A stretch of 64,000 nucleotides of DNA. Origin: Vibrio sp. MedPE-SWchi. Its GTDB lineage: Bacteria; Pseudomonadota; Gammaproteobacteria; Enterobacterales; Vibrionaceae. Within the stretch, counting starts at the first letter, position 1, and each line of letters opens with the position of its first letter. The notes beneath the pieces were generated by a model that was not told where the DNA came from, ran no database searches, and worked only from the letters and a program-made list of their open reading frames with translations. The stretch lies in NCBI GenBank assembly GCA_001874155.1, contig MPDB01000009.1, positions 25,757 through 89,756 of the forward strand. Reading direction: 5' to 3'. A program made the translations under genes and the position numbers. Positions 1 through 8,900 of this stretch are shown piece by piece.

Positions 1-653
1 CACGAGTCAATCAGGTGCAAGTTAACCCAAAGATCGATCTCGATTTTTCCACCATATTAAGAACCTTCCTTCGTCAAGATCCAGACATCATCCTTGTGGG
101 GGAAATGCGTGACCAAGAAACGGTAGAAATTGGTTTGAGAGCAGCACTGACGGGTCACTTAGTATTAAGTACATTACATACCAATGATGCGGTAGACAGT
201 GCTCTGAGAATGATGGATATGGGCGCTCCAGGTTACCTAGTCGCGAGTGCAGTGCGTGCGGTTGTTGCACAGCGTCTTGTACGTAAAGTCTGTACGGATT
301 GTAAAGTGGAAGAAGACATTGATGAGTCTAGAAAACAATGGCTATCGGTTCGCTTCCCAAATCAGGTTGATGCTGTTTTCTCACGGGGTAGCGGGTGTCA
401 AAACTGTAATTTAACAGGATATCGTGGCCGTATTGGTGTGTTTGAGATGCTAGAGCTAGAACAAGAAATGATGGATGCTTTACGTTCGGAGGATGCGGTC
501 GGTTTTGCAGAAGCAGCACGAAATTCTGAAAATTATAAACCACTATTGGCCTCTGCAATGGAACTTGCATTGAAAGGGGTTGTAAGCCTTGATGAGGTCA
601 TGGCCCTCAGTGAGGGTGACGCCTCAGGCATCAGTAAAGCCATTTTAATCTAG
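1..653 (+). CDS. mshE: MSHA pilus assembly ATPase MshE, C-terminal part (5' end outside window)
   Basis: Hexameric PilB/GspE-type ATPase that powers MSHA pilus extension at the inner membrane. The reading frame is open from the window edge (first full codon at 3), so the N-terminal c-di-GMP-binding MshEN domain and Walker A lie upstream. Seen here: the Walker B region (DPDIILVGEMRD), the His box (HLVLSTLHTND), and the tetracysteine zinc motif CxxC...CxxC (CTDC and CQNC) typical of PilB-type extension ATPases. The stop is 25 bp before mshG, consistent with one transcript. In V. cholerae, MshE is a c-di-GMP-binding ATPase; that property cannot be checked here because the domain is missing from the window. 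Confidence 0.95.
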   Translation, partial: RVNQVQVNPKIDLDFSTILRTFLRQDPDIILVGEMRDQETVEIGLRAALTGHLVLSTLHTNDAVDSALRMMDMGAPGYLVASAVRAVVAQRLVRKVCTDCKVEEDIDESRKQWLSVRFPNQVDAVFSRGSGCQNCNLTGYRGRIGVFEMLELEQEMMDALRSEDAVGFAEAARNSENYKPLLASAMELALKGVVSLDEVMALSEGDASGISKAILI

Positions 654-678
654 AGAAGTGACCTAATTTAGGGAAGTT

Positions 679-1899
679 ATGCCAACGTATCAATATCAAG
701 GGCGAAATCTCGATGGCAGTAAAACATCGGGGCAAGTGGAAGCGGCAACTGAGGAGTTAGCTGCTGAAGCGCTAATGAATAAAGGTGTGGTTCCAACGTC
801 GATAGCGGTTGGAGGTGAAGGTTTCTCTTTTGATTTCGATTTAAAATCTTTATTCGTGCCGGCAGTTCCCCTCGAAGTATTGGTTATTTTTTGTCGTCAG
901 CTCTATAGCTTAACCAAGGCAGGGGTCCCTTTACTGCGTTCAATGAAAGGATTGACTCAAAACTGCGCGAACAAACAACTGAAAGAAGCCTTAGAAGAGG
1001 TGGCGGCAGAATTGACGAATGGTCGTAGTTTGTCGGGGTCAATGCAGTTGCATTCCAAAGTGTTTAGTCCGTTGTTTGTTTCTATGATCAGTGTGGGCGA
1101 AAATACCGGTCGTTTGGATCAGGCGTTGCTTCAGCTTGCGGGTTATTACGAACAAGAAGTGGAGACGCGTAAGCGAATTAAGACCGCGATGCGTTACCCT
1201 ACCTTCGTGATTGGTTTCATACTGATTGCGTTGTTCATCCTAAACATTAAAGTGATCCCACAGTTCGCGACGATGTTCAGTCGTTTTGGGGTCGATCTTC
1301 CATTGCCTACACGAATCCTTATCGGAATGTCCGACTTTTTTGTAAATTATTGGGCATTAATGGTGGGGGTCATACTTGGGCTGTTATTTGCGTTTAAGAC
1401 ATGGGTAAATACCGCTGCAGGGCGAGAGCGTTGGGATTTGTTTCGGTTAAGGATGCCTATTGTTGGCGATATTGTGAATCGGGCTCAGCTTTCAAGGTTT
1501 TCAAGAACGTTTGCTCTGATGTTAAAGGCGGGTGTGCCGCTTAACCAATCATTGGCCTTGTCTGCCGAAGCGTTGGATAACAAATTTTTAGAGCGAAAGT
1601 TGCTTGAAATGAAGTCGGCTATTGAGGCCGGTACAACGATTTCATCGACGGCGATCAATGCAAATATCTTCACTCCATTGGTGATCCAGATGATCTCCGT
1701 GGGTGAAGAGACTGGTCGAATCGATGAGCTATTACTGGAAGTCGCGGATTTCTACGAGCGTGAAGTTGACTATGATCTTAAGACACTAACGGCACGTATC
1801 GAGCCAATACTGTTGGTGATCGTCGCTGGCATGGTACTCATTCTAGCGCTTGGTATTTTCCTCCCTATGTGGGGAATGTTAGACGCAATGAAGGGATAA
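679..1899 (+). CDS. mshG: MSHA pilus inner-membrane platform protein MshG
   Basis: PilC/GspF-family polytopic protein that couples the MshE ATPase to pilin polymerisation. It has 406 aa, the usual family length. Two related T2SSF domains are visible (about residues 65-190 and 270-395). Each ends with the conserved 'MISVGE.TGR..' stretch (MISVGENTGRLDQ and MISVGEETGRIDE), followed by hydrophobic segments near 170-195, 220-240 and at the C-terminus. The ATG is preceded by a GGGAAG ribosome site. The gene lies between mshE and mshF with 7-25 bp gaps, as expected for the MSHA secretion operon. Confidence 0.95.
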   Translation: MPTYQYQGRNLDGSKTSGQVEAATEELAAEALMNKGVVPTSIAVGGEGFSFDFDLKSLFVPAVPLEVLVIFCRQLYSLTKAGVPLLRSMKGLTQNCANKQLKEALEEVAAELTNGRSLSGSMQLHSKVFSPLFVSMISVGENTGRLDQALLQLAGYYEQEVETRKRIKTAMRYPTFVIGFILIALFILNIKVIPQFATMFSRFGVDLPLPTRILIGMSDFFVNYWALMVGVILGLLFAFKTWVNTAAGRERWDLFRLRMPIVGDIVNRAQLSRFSRTFALMLKAGVPLNQSLALSAEALDNKFLERKLLEMKSAIEAGTTISSTAINANIFTPLVIQMISVGEETGRIDELLLEVADFYEREVDYDLKTLTARIEPILLVIVAGMVLILALGIFLPMWGMLDAMKG

Positions 1900-1906
1900 C
1901 AAGTTC

Positions 1907-2365
1907 GTGGATAAAGGACAGTCACAATTTGTTATTTGGCTTCTATTGGTTGTTGTTCTTGTGCTCAGCTTTATGTTGGCTTGGCAGAAGGTCGATAAAG
2001 AAGCAACGGATACAGCAATGCTTGTTGCGAGCAAAAGAATTATAGAACGAGCCAATTATTATAAGCAGGAGTGGTTGTTAAACAAACAACCGCCTAAACT
2101 ACTAATAGATGGTGAAATGTTAACAATGAGTCGTTCTGGTTGGGTGATGCCTATCGATCAAGAGAAGCAAGCAAATTGCTTATATTGGCTGAAGGTATTG
2201 TATCCAGAAAACCGAGGATTAGAGTCATCACAGGTAGGAATGGTTGACGATGTTGATAATATGAAATATCAATGTAGGTATACTGGTGATGGTAATCAAG
2301 TTATTGTTATTCAATTAGTTAATGATAAATTTACGGTGAGTGTCGACTTTCTAACAGAAGCATAA
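1907..2365 (+). CDS. mshF: MSHA biogenesis protein MshF
   Basis: Small (152 aa) bitopic membrane protein of the MSHA locus with no known biochemical activity. It has one N-terminal transmembrane segment (about residues 7-26) followed by a soluble domain. The start is GTG, 7 bp after the mshG stop, with an AAGGG/GGATAAC stretch just upstream as ribosome site. Identification rests on position between mshG and mshB and on size, with one N-terminal anchor; there is no catalytic motif to confirm it. Confidence 0.85.
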   Translation: MDKGQSQFVIWLLLVVVLVLSFMLAWQKVDKEATDTAMLVASKRIIERANYYKQEWLLNKQPPKLLIDGEMLTMSRSGWVMPIDQEKQANCLYWLKVLYPENRGLESSQVGMVDDVDNMKYQCRYTGDGNQVIVIQLVNDKFTVSVDFLTEA

Positions 2366-2439
2366 ATTTTGACGCGTTATTGATAGAAAGTGAATTTATT
2401 TCCCGTATAATACGCCATACGAATAAAGTGAGTGTGAAA
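2366..2439 (+). promoter_or_regulatory. Candidate promoter for the MSHA pilin genes
   Basis: A perfect TATAAT (2406-2411) lies in the short gap between mshF and mshB. A TTGATA (2380-2385) is a possible -35, but its 20-bp spacing is long. In V. cholerae the MSHA locus is read from two promoters, one of them just before mshB; the site here sits in the same place. That is inference from position and an incomplete match. Confidence 0.4.
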
Positions 2440-3015
2440 ATGAACAATAAACAGACTGGTTTCTCGTTGGTAGAGCTTGTTGTCGTCATCGTAGTGGTGG
2501 GTTTACTAGCCGTAGCCGCTTTACCACGTTTTTTAGACGTGACGGATGAAGCAAAGAAAGCCAGTATTGAGGGGGTTGCCGGTGGTTACGCGACCGGCGT
2601 TCTTTCAGCGCGTGCTCAGTGGGAAGCGGAAGCAAGACCGTCTGAAACGATCAGCAATGAGAAATACAATACCGTGAACTATGACGGTGTGGATTTCTGG
2701 CTTACTCGCTCAAAAACAAGTGCCAATGTTGAAACTGGCTTTCGTGATGGCTACCCGTTTTCTTTGAATGAGGGTAATGGTGCATTTCCTAGCGCTCTAA
2801 CAGATCAACATTGCATTGATTTAATGGATAATTTATTACAAAACCCACCAAAAGTTGATACGGTGGCTAATGCTGCAACAGATTCCAATGTTAAGTATTC
2901 TGCTCAAGCGAATGATACCGACTACACCTGTACTTATGTGCAGCAAGAAGGTGGGACTGCTCATGAGTTTGTGTACGAAATTGAAACAGGTCGTGTGACC
3001 GTAACCTTGCAGTAA
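2440..3015 (+). CDS. mshB: MSHA pilin-like protein MshB
   Basis: Type IV prepilin of 191 aa. A short basic leader ends in Gly, followed by Phe and the hydrophobic stem helix (leader MNNKQTG, then FSLVELVVV) with Glu at +5, the signature for prepilin peptidase cleavage and N-methylation. The ATG at 2440 gives a normal short leader; an in-frame start at 2380 would add about 20 non-leader residues and is unlikely. Two cysteines in the C-terminal half (HC..., TCTY) probably form the pilin disulfide. It lies directly before mshA and is probably a minor pilin. Confidence 0.9.
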   Translation: MNNKQTGFSLVELVVVIVVVGLLAVAALPRFLDVTDEAKKASIEGVAGGYATGVLSARAQWEAEARPSETISNEKYNTVNYDGVDFWLTRSKTSANVETGFRDGYPFSLNEGNGAFPSALTDQHCIDLMDNLLQNPPKVDTVANAATDSNVKYSAQANDTDYTCTYVQQEGGTAHEFVYEIETGRVTVTLQ

Positions 3016-3053
3016 TTCTGCATTATTTATTTAACACATAGAGAGAATTAAGC

Positions 3054-3524
3054 ATGAAAAAACAAGGCGGTTTCACCCTGATAGAACTCGTGGTGGTAAT
3101 TGTTATTCTAGGTATTCTTGCGGTTACCGCAGCACCTCGTTTCTTGAATCTTCAGAATGATGCACGTAAATCATCGCTGCAAGGCTTGAAAGGTGCGTTA
3201 GATGGTGCTGCGGGTATTGTTTATGGTAAAGCTGCGATTAATGGTGTTGAGACAGTAAGCTCTGGATCTAGTGTGGATGGTATAGATGTGGCTTATGGCT
3301 ATCCAACAGCTACGTCCGCGGGTATTGGCCAAGCGGTTGTAGGTTTGACAAGTGATTGGACGTCTCAAGAAGACGGCACTTCTCTAGTCATGACATTTAA
3401 AGATGAAGCACTATCTAGTGCGACAGCTGTTAAAGGTACCAATTGTTATGTCACATATACAGAGGCAAGTGGCACCACAGTTACAGCAGCTTACACTACA
3501 GGTGTAACGGACAACGGCTGTTAA
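3054..3524 (+). CDS. mshA: MSHA major pilin MshA
   Basis: Major subunit of the mannose-sensitive haemagglutinin type IV pilus, 156 aa. The leader MKKQGG precedes FTLIELVVVIVILGILAV, with Glu at +5 and the APRFLNLQNDARK stretch typical of MshA. The globular domain is Gly/Ser/Thr-rich and ends with two cysteines (CYVTYTEA...DNGC) forming the expected D-region disulfide. GAGAG lies upstream of the ATG. A strong terminator follows immediately, fitting abundant pilin expression separated from the minor pilin genes. Confidence 0.95.
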   Translation: MKKQGGFTLIELVVVIVILGILAVTAAPRFLNLQNDARKSSLQGLKGALDGAAGIVYGKAAINGVETVSSGSSVDGIDVAYGYPTATSAGIGQAVVGLTSDWTSQEDGTSLVMTFKDEALSSATAVKGTNCYVTYTEASGTTVTAAYTTGVTDNGC

Positions 3525-3540
3525 TTAATATTTGGGTAGT

Positions 3541-3568
3541 AAAAAGGCCCGCATTAGCGGGCTTTTTT
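3541..3568 (+). terminator. Intrinsic terminator after mshA
   Basis: GC-rich stem GCCCGC / GCGGGC with ATTA loop, followed by six T. It ends the mshA transcript or attenuates read-through into mshC. Confidence 0.9.
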
Positions 3569-3596
3569 AATCCCGTCATAAATTGATAAACCGAAT

Positions 3597-3626
3597 ACAA
3601 TACCTTTTCTACTTTTTGCTATAATA
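3597..3626 (+). promoter_or_regulatory. Candidate extended -10 promoter for mshCDOPQ
   Basis: TGC-TATAAT (3617-3625) is a consensus extended -10 element located after the mshA terminator and 50 bp before mshC. The -35 region is poor, as is common for extended -10 promoters. Function is inferred. Confidence 0.45.
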
Positions 3627-3674
3627 TGAATCACTTAGTTTGTTTGAATATTTAGACAGTCAATCGGGTGAATC

Positions 3675-4196
3675 ATGGATGAAGGTTTCATTAAGCAGCA
3701 GGGCTTTACGCTTGTAGAACTCATTGTTGTCATACTGCTGATATCTATCGTTTCTGTCTACGCCGCCAGCCGTTACAGTGGTGTCTCTAGCTTTTCTGCC
3801 TTTACCGCTCAAGAACAGATGATTTCTGTTATTCGTCAAGTCCAAGTTAACCGTATCCAAACTAACATTAATAAACTTTATGACTACTGCAGTGATGACA
3901 CTAATCCCGACCTTCAAGAGCTTTGTCTTCGAAGCAGAGTTGAGATTAATTCAAACTGTATAGGAAGTTCTAGTGGTTGCAGTGCCAGTGATTTTAGCTC
4001 TCGCAGTGACATTGTGAGTGCTAATCAAGTCACCTTTAGTTCAACACCTTCTATTTCTGAGATCACGTTTGATCTATTGGGTAACCCACTGGATGCAGCC
4101 AGTTCAGGAGTCAGCATTGTTATTACAGCGGGGCAAAGTGACGCCAATATCTGTATTAATTCTCAGGGATATGTGTATGGCGGTGTTTGTCTATGA
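3675..4196 (+). CDS. mshC: MSHA minor pilin MshC
   Basis: Minor type IV pilin (173 aa) with leader MDEGFIKQQG and stem FTLVELIVVILLISIVSVYAA, Glu at +5. It is GspH/FimT-like in layout: a short leader, an N-terminal helix and a small soluble domain with several cysteines (residues about 70-100 and near the C-terminus). It overlaps mshD by 4 nt (ATGA). First gene after the mshA terminator. Assignment is by order in the locus and by prepilin signature. Confidence 0.88.
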   Translation: MDEGFIKQQGFTLVELIVVILLISIVSVYAASRYSGVSSFSAFTAQEQMISVIRQVQVNRIQTNINKLYDYCSDDTNPDLQELCLRSRVEINSNCIGSSSGCSASDFSSRSDIVSANQVTFSSTPSISEITFDLLGNPLDAASSGVSIVITAGQSDANICINSQGYVYGGVCL

Positions 4197-4771
4197 GGCT
4201 AGCTAAGGGCTTTACTTTAATTGAAAGTATCATTGCCATTGTCATTATGGGCTTTGCGATGGTGACACTCACCAGCTTTCTTTACCCTCAAATTGAGCGT
4301 TCCGCAGCGTCTCAGTACCAAACGCGATCCGTCACTTTAGGGCAAAGCATGATCAGCCAGATTTTAGCGCGTGGTTTTGATGAAAATAGTGATCTTGATG
4401 GTGGCATGACTCGGTGTGGTGAACCTGCCGATGGCTCGAATGATTGCACTGTTGATGAAAATCTAGGTGCAGATACCGGTGAAACAGACCCTGAGGGCTT
4501 CAATGATGTGGATGACTATATTGGTTGTTGGAAAGGAACCAATGCGATTGATTGTGCTGGAGTAACACCGGAATACGATCTCAGTGATGTTCTTGGTGGT
4601 GATGTGTCTGACCAGTATAAAAACTTCATTGTAACGGTTGACGTTAATTACGTGGATCCTGACTTGTATACCGACACATCGACGATTACCAGCATGAAAA
4701 AGGTAACCTTATCGATACAAGCTGGAAAGTGGGCTAGTCACAGTTTTGTCGGATATCGAGGGAATTACTGA
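4193..4771 (+). CDS. mshD: MSHA minor pilin MshD
   Basis: Minor pilin of 192 aa with a very short leader (MRLAKG) before FTLIESIIAIVIMGFAMV, Glu at +5. The ATG at 4193 overlaps the mshC stop as ATGA, so translation is probably coupled; an upstream TTG at 4187 would add only two residues. The soluble domain is acidic with several Cys residues (CGEP, DCTVD, IGCWKG, DCAG), probably two disulfides. It overlaps mshO by one base (TGATG). Confidence 0.88.
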   Translation: MRLAKGFTLIESIIAIVIMGFAMVTLTSFLYPQIERSAASQYQTRSVTLGQSMISQILARGFDENSDLDGGMTRCGEPADGSNDCTVDENLGADTGETDPEGFNDVDDYIGCWKGTNAIDCAGVTPEYDLSDVLGGDVSDQYKNFIVTVDVNYVDPDLYTDTSTITSMKKVTLSIQAGKWASHSFVGYRGNY

Positions 4772-5475
4772 TGAAACGCAATGGGTTCACGCTCGTAGAG
4801 ATGATCATGACCATCATTATTGGTGGCATATTGGTATTGGGGATCGCAGGGTTTCTAGAATTAGGGGCGAAAGGGTACTCTGATACGGTCGAACGACAGC
4901 GGTTACAAACACAAGCTCGATTCGTATTAGAAAAAATTTCGCGAGAGGTTCGGCATTCTGTCCCAAATAGCATTGAAGTTACCGGTTCGACAGACCGTTG
5001 CGTCTCTTTCTATCCCATCATTTATTCCGGTTTTTATTCCGTATCTGATGCCAACAACCTTAGTCTCTCCTTCATCGTCGGCAATCGAGACGAAGATGGA
5101 AACCCTCCATCCAGTTATGATGGTCTGTTTATGATCATCAATCCTAGCCAGCAAGCTGACTTGACGAACAGTGATCTCGCGATAGCGCTATCCGGAGCAA
5201 ATAGCACGATTACATTGGATCAACCCTTAGCCAGTGAATCCATCGCCAATCGGCACTATATTTATAAAGAGATGGTGAGCTACTGTTTCAACTCTACCAG
5301 TGAAGCCATTGTGAGAAACAGTACCCAAGTCGCTGATAGCGTCACTGACGGTGATATTGTCTATGATGCACCAACATTGCAGCGCGGTGGTGTTGTGCAT
5401 ATCGACGTGACGTTCGAGAACGATGATGAAACAACCAGTTTTCAGCAAGATATACAGGTGCTCAATGTCCCATAG
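4771..5475 (+). CDS. mshO: MSHA minor pilin MshO
   Basis: Minor pilin (234 aa), PulJ/GspJ-like in layout. Leader MKRNG is followed by FTLVEMIMTIIIGGILVLGIAGF with Glu at +5. It begins on the last base of mshD (TGATG) and overlaps mshP by 11 nt, so mshD-O-P are tightly coupled. Membrane-proximal helix, then a beta-rich soluble domain. Assignment by gene order and prepilin signature. Confidence 0.87.
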   Translation: MKRNGFTLVEMIMTIIIGGILVLGIAGFLELGAKGYSDTVERQRLQTQARFVLEKISREVRHSVPNSIEVTGSTDRCVSFYPIIYSGFYSVSDANNLSLSFIVGNRDEDGNPPSSYDGLFMIINPSQQADLTNSDLAIALSGANSTITLDQPLASESIANRHYIYKEMVSYCFNSTSEAIVRNSTQVADSVTDGDIVYDAPTLQRGGVVHIDVTFENDDETTSFQQDIQVLNVP

Positions 5476-5917
5476 CCAAAGACGTTTACCGTCCGCTTCG
5501 AATCAAAATGGTAGCGTCTACATAATCGCTATATTCGTGTTGGTGGTCATGGGCTTTTTGGGTGCCGCGTTAACGAGAATGGAATGGTCAAATAATGACG
5601 CTTTAACAAGGGATGCATTGGGCACGCAGGCTTGGCTGTTGTCGCACTCTGCGAATGAGCTTGTTTTGACTCATATGTACCCATTGAATGCATCTGCCGC
5701 GGTTTCGTCGAATTGTACGTCGCCAATGCCAAGCGATATTCAAAATGCCTTGCTGGCTTTAGCTTCTCAACAAGCTAACTGTTCAGAGGTGAGTACGGTG
5801 TGCAGTTCATTAGGGACATTGGATGATGAGGATTTCTACAAAGTTGAAAGCACCGCAATTTGTGGAACGGGCATTAACCATGTGCAGCGTATGCAAGAAG
5901 TTTGGGTGAAGGAGTAG
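5465..5917 (+). CDS. mshP: MSHA biogenesis protein MshP
   Basis: A 150-aa protein with one hydrophobic N-terminal segment (YIIAIFVLVVMGFLGAALTRM, split here only by the leader) after a leader of about 22 residues, resembling the PilX/GspK class of atypical pilin-like proteins. The Glu typical of +5 is not evident. ATG at 5465 lies inside the end of mshO; an upstream in-frame ATG at 5423 would add a sequence that only shadows mshO. Four cysteines in the C-terminal half. Assignment by order in the locus. Confidence 0.8.
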   Translation: MSHSQRRLPSASNQNGSVYIIAIFVLVVMGFLGAALTRMEWSNNDALTRDALGTQAWLLSHSANELVLTHMYPLNASAAVSSNCTSPMPSDIQNALLALASQQANCSEVSTVCSSLGTLDDEDFYKVESTAICGTGINHVQRMQEVWVKE

Positions 5918-5919
5918 CT

Positions 5920-8900
5920 ATGTTTATGAAATGCATGAACAATATTGTCGCATGGTTTGTATTAATATTATGCAGCACTTATGTGTTTGCAGAGGCTCGC
6001 TTCCCTGTTTCTGATGATAACTTACCTCAAACGGCAGCTCAAACATGGGGAAGTCTTGAGCCAAAAGTTGAGATAAAAAGTGGAACCCAAATTACCACAC
6101 TCAGTGGAGATCAAAAACTCGGCTATAAGAAAATAGAAACGAACAAAGGTAGTTGTGATAGTAAAAAATGTAAAACAGCTGAAGACATTAGATTAGGCGA
6201 AAATCCTAACTTTAATACACCTTCTGATGCAATTACTATTAGCATTAATGGCAATATCACTCTGCCTAGAGACGGTGATGCAGTTGGCTCAGTTTATGAG
6301 GTTAGTGGTGAAACTAAGCTTGATGGTAAGACTTTAACGCTTACTGCCCCAACAACTCTTTATACAGGGACTTTTACGGTTCAAAGTGGTGCCAATATTA
6401 ATCCTGGAGGGGACCCTAATAATCTAGTCATCATTACGACTGGCGATGCAACCATCCAAGGTTCTACAGTCAATGCACATATTTTTTCTAATCAGTATCT
6501 CAAAATTGATGGAGGTATAGTTAACGGAACTATTACGACAAATGAGCTTTTAATAGATGCGAGTGGGACTATCAATGGTGTTAATCCTGCACCTTCCCCA
6601 GCAACGTGTGCGATAAACGGTAATAATCAAGATTTTGCAGTTGAGTTTGATGTTGTTGGCTCAACAAGCTACCAAGATGTCGTATTTTCAGGTGGAAATG
6701 AAAGCGATACATTGTGGTACACCCAAGAAGAGAAATCAGGTTCGGACTATGTATTTAATGAACAAAGTCTAGCGACTGGGCAAAGTTATAAGTTGAGGGT
6801 TGAAGTAGAGAGGGGGCAAGGAAACAGCATCAGTCGTGCACATTATTACTGGGTGGTTAATGGCAGTAAAGTGTGGCAAGAAAGTAAAGATGCTGATCTT
6901 AAGAATGGAACAATTACTGGCACAGGCGTTGGGTTAGATGCGCTCGACTGTTTTGAGGAAGATGTTTCCCCGCCAACATACTCCAATGATGCCCAGTTTG
7001 AATTTGGTACGAAACAGTGTGCATCAATGCCGTGTACGATCGATTTCACCAAAGATTACAATTTTGCACCCTTGGTTTTTGTTATGCCAACGGTCGACTC
7101 CGTTTCCCCTGATGATGAGAAGCCTGCAACCTTATTTATTTCATCTATTCCAACATCTCAATCCACTTCAGTCATTGTTAATACAGCTGTGGCATCTGTG
7201 GATTATGCTGATGATGATTATATTCCTCCCAACACAGTCGCTATGACTGAGATTAGCTATTTGATCATTGAGCCGGGTGTCGCTGATTTTGATGGACATG
7301 AAGTGATTGCTGGGTACGTGGATACAGATATTACTAAATCAGCAACAGATAGTGACAATGGTGTGGCAATTGTCCCGTTTTCAGACTTTGGTCGACAATC
7401 TGATTTTGACGATCCTGTTGTTCTTCACCAAATTCAAACCAGAAATAATGGCACTCAATGGCAAACATCCGGCAAAGTCTACTCAAATAGTGAGAGTGAT
7501 AGAAACCAGCAAGTTCGACTCTATTTAGAGCTTTCCAATACTGGTAGTGGCAATTATAACAATGAAAGGATTGCGTTCTTAGCAACAGATGAAGAAGATG
7601 GACTCTTGGTTCAAGGCTATAAGATCGAATTCAGTAAAGATTTCTCTAAACCAAGGCAAGGAACAAATTTCCCGTTAAACAAGGCGTGTAATGATTTCGA
7701 AGAAACTGACTTAGAGGCTATCGATGGTGTTATTGCCAAAAAGCAACAACGAGCAGGACAAGATGGTGGCTGGACAAGGCGTTGCCAAATTGATGAAGAT
7801 AATTTTAGTGTTGTTATCGATGAAGACTCGAGTGATAGAACCCATGTACCAGAAGAGATTGGCTATTTTGCGTTTGAAAGTCATGAACTGGAATTGGATC
7901 TTTGTACTTACTTCCCTGAGCCTGTGCAGAGCTGGAAAAATGATGGTGAATTGAATTTACGCAGTTCAGGTATAACAATAGAGGGCTGGTCAGAAGAATT
8001 TGAAAGTGCCTATTTATCTGGCAGTGAACTTGTTGTTGCATTTGAAGGAACAGAGAATAATAACAGTGAGTATCATTTAGCAGAGAGTTGTGTGACATCT
8101 CAGGGGACAGTGGACTGTGTCTTGAAGACTGGCTCTACGCCTCCTTTAGCTGATACTCCCCTTAGTGTGGCACCGACATGGGGAACACTAGAGTTAACCG
8201 TTAGCAATGATAATTTTGATTCGATTTGCTCAGGTTTGTCTGAGTGCGAAACGGAAACGATTGGAGGGCAGCGCGTATTAACAATTAAAGAATCCTTAGA
8301 GTCGTTGACAGTTAGTGCCTATGGTCAGAGTATTCAGACCGTTTTTGAAGCTAAGGCTGGAATTTACGGAATAAGCATTGAAGAGTACGTTTCTGATGGT
8401 GCTGTTTATAGTTACTTTGAAGCGAATTCTAGTTATACGTTTGGAGAATTTAGTTACAGCGGTTCGGGCGCTACTTTTTCGGTTGAAACGGGAGTTGTCA
8501 TTATTATAGAAGACAGCTATTCACATTCAAATGCCGTTCCATTTTATGATGTTGACGGAACTCGAGACCTCATATTCTATGGCCCTGATGCTGAGCTAAC
8601 TTTTAGGGCTCAAGATGGCAGCGATGTTATTGCACAAATCCTAGCTGATAAGGTTGAATTTACCAATTTAGCGATTGTTCGTGGTGCTATTACAACTAAT
8701 AATCTCATTTTTAATGTCTCCGGTTCTCAAGTCATTGGTGAAGGTGCCTGCTTAACCCCGCCTCCTTCTTCAACTTATGAAATAGTGTTAACACCTCCTA
8801 TAGACATCGCTCTGACCTGTGATGACATTTCACTAATAGCAACGGTATACAAAGACGGTGTCGTTTACTCGACATACAGTGGTGATGTTACTTTATCGGT

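Noticed and set aside
5423..5464. Longer N-terminus for MshP
   Set aside because: Extra residues only shadow mshO; the ATG at 5465 gives a prepilin-like leader.
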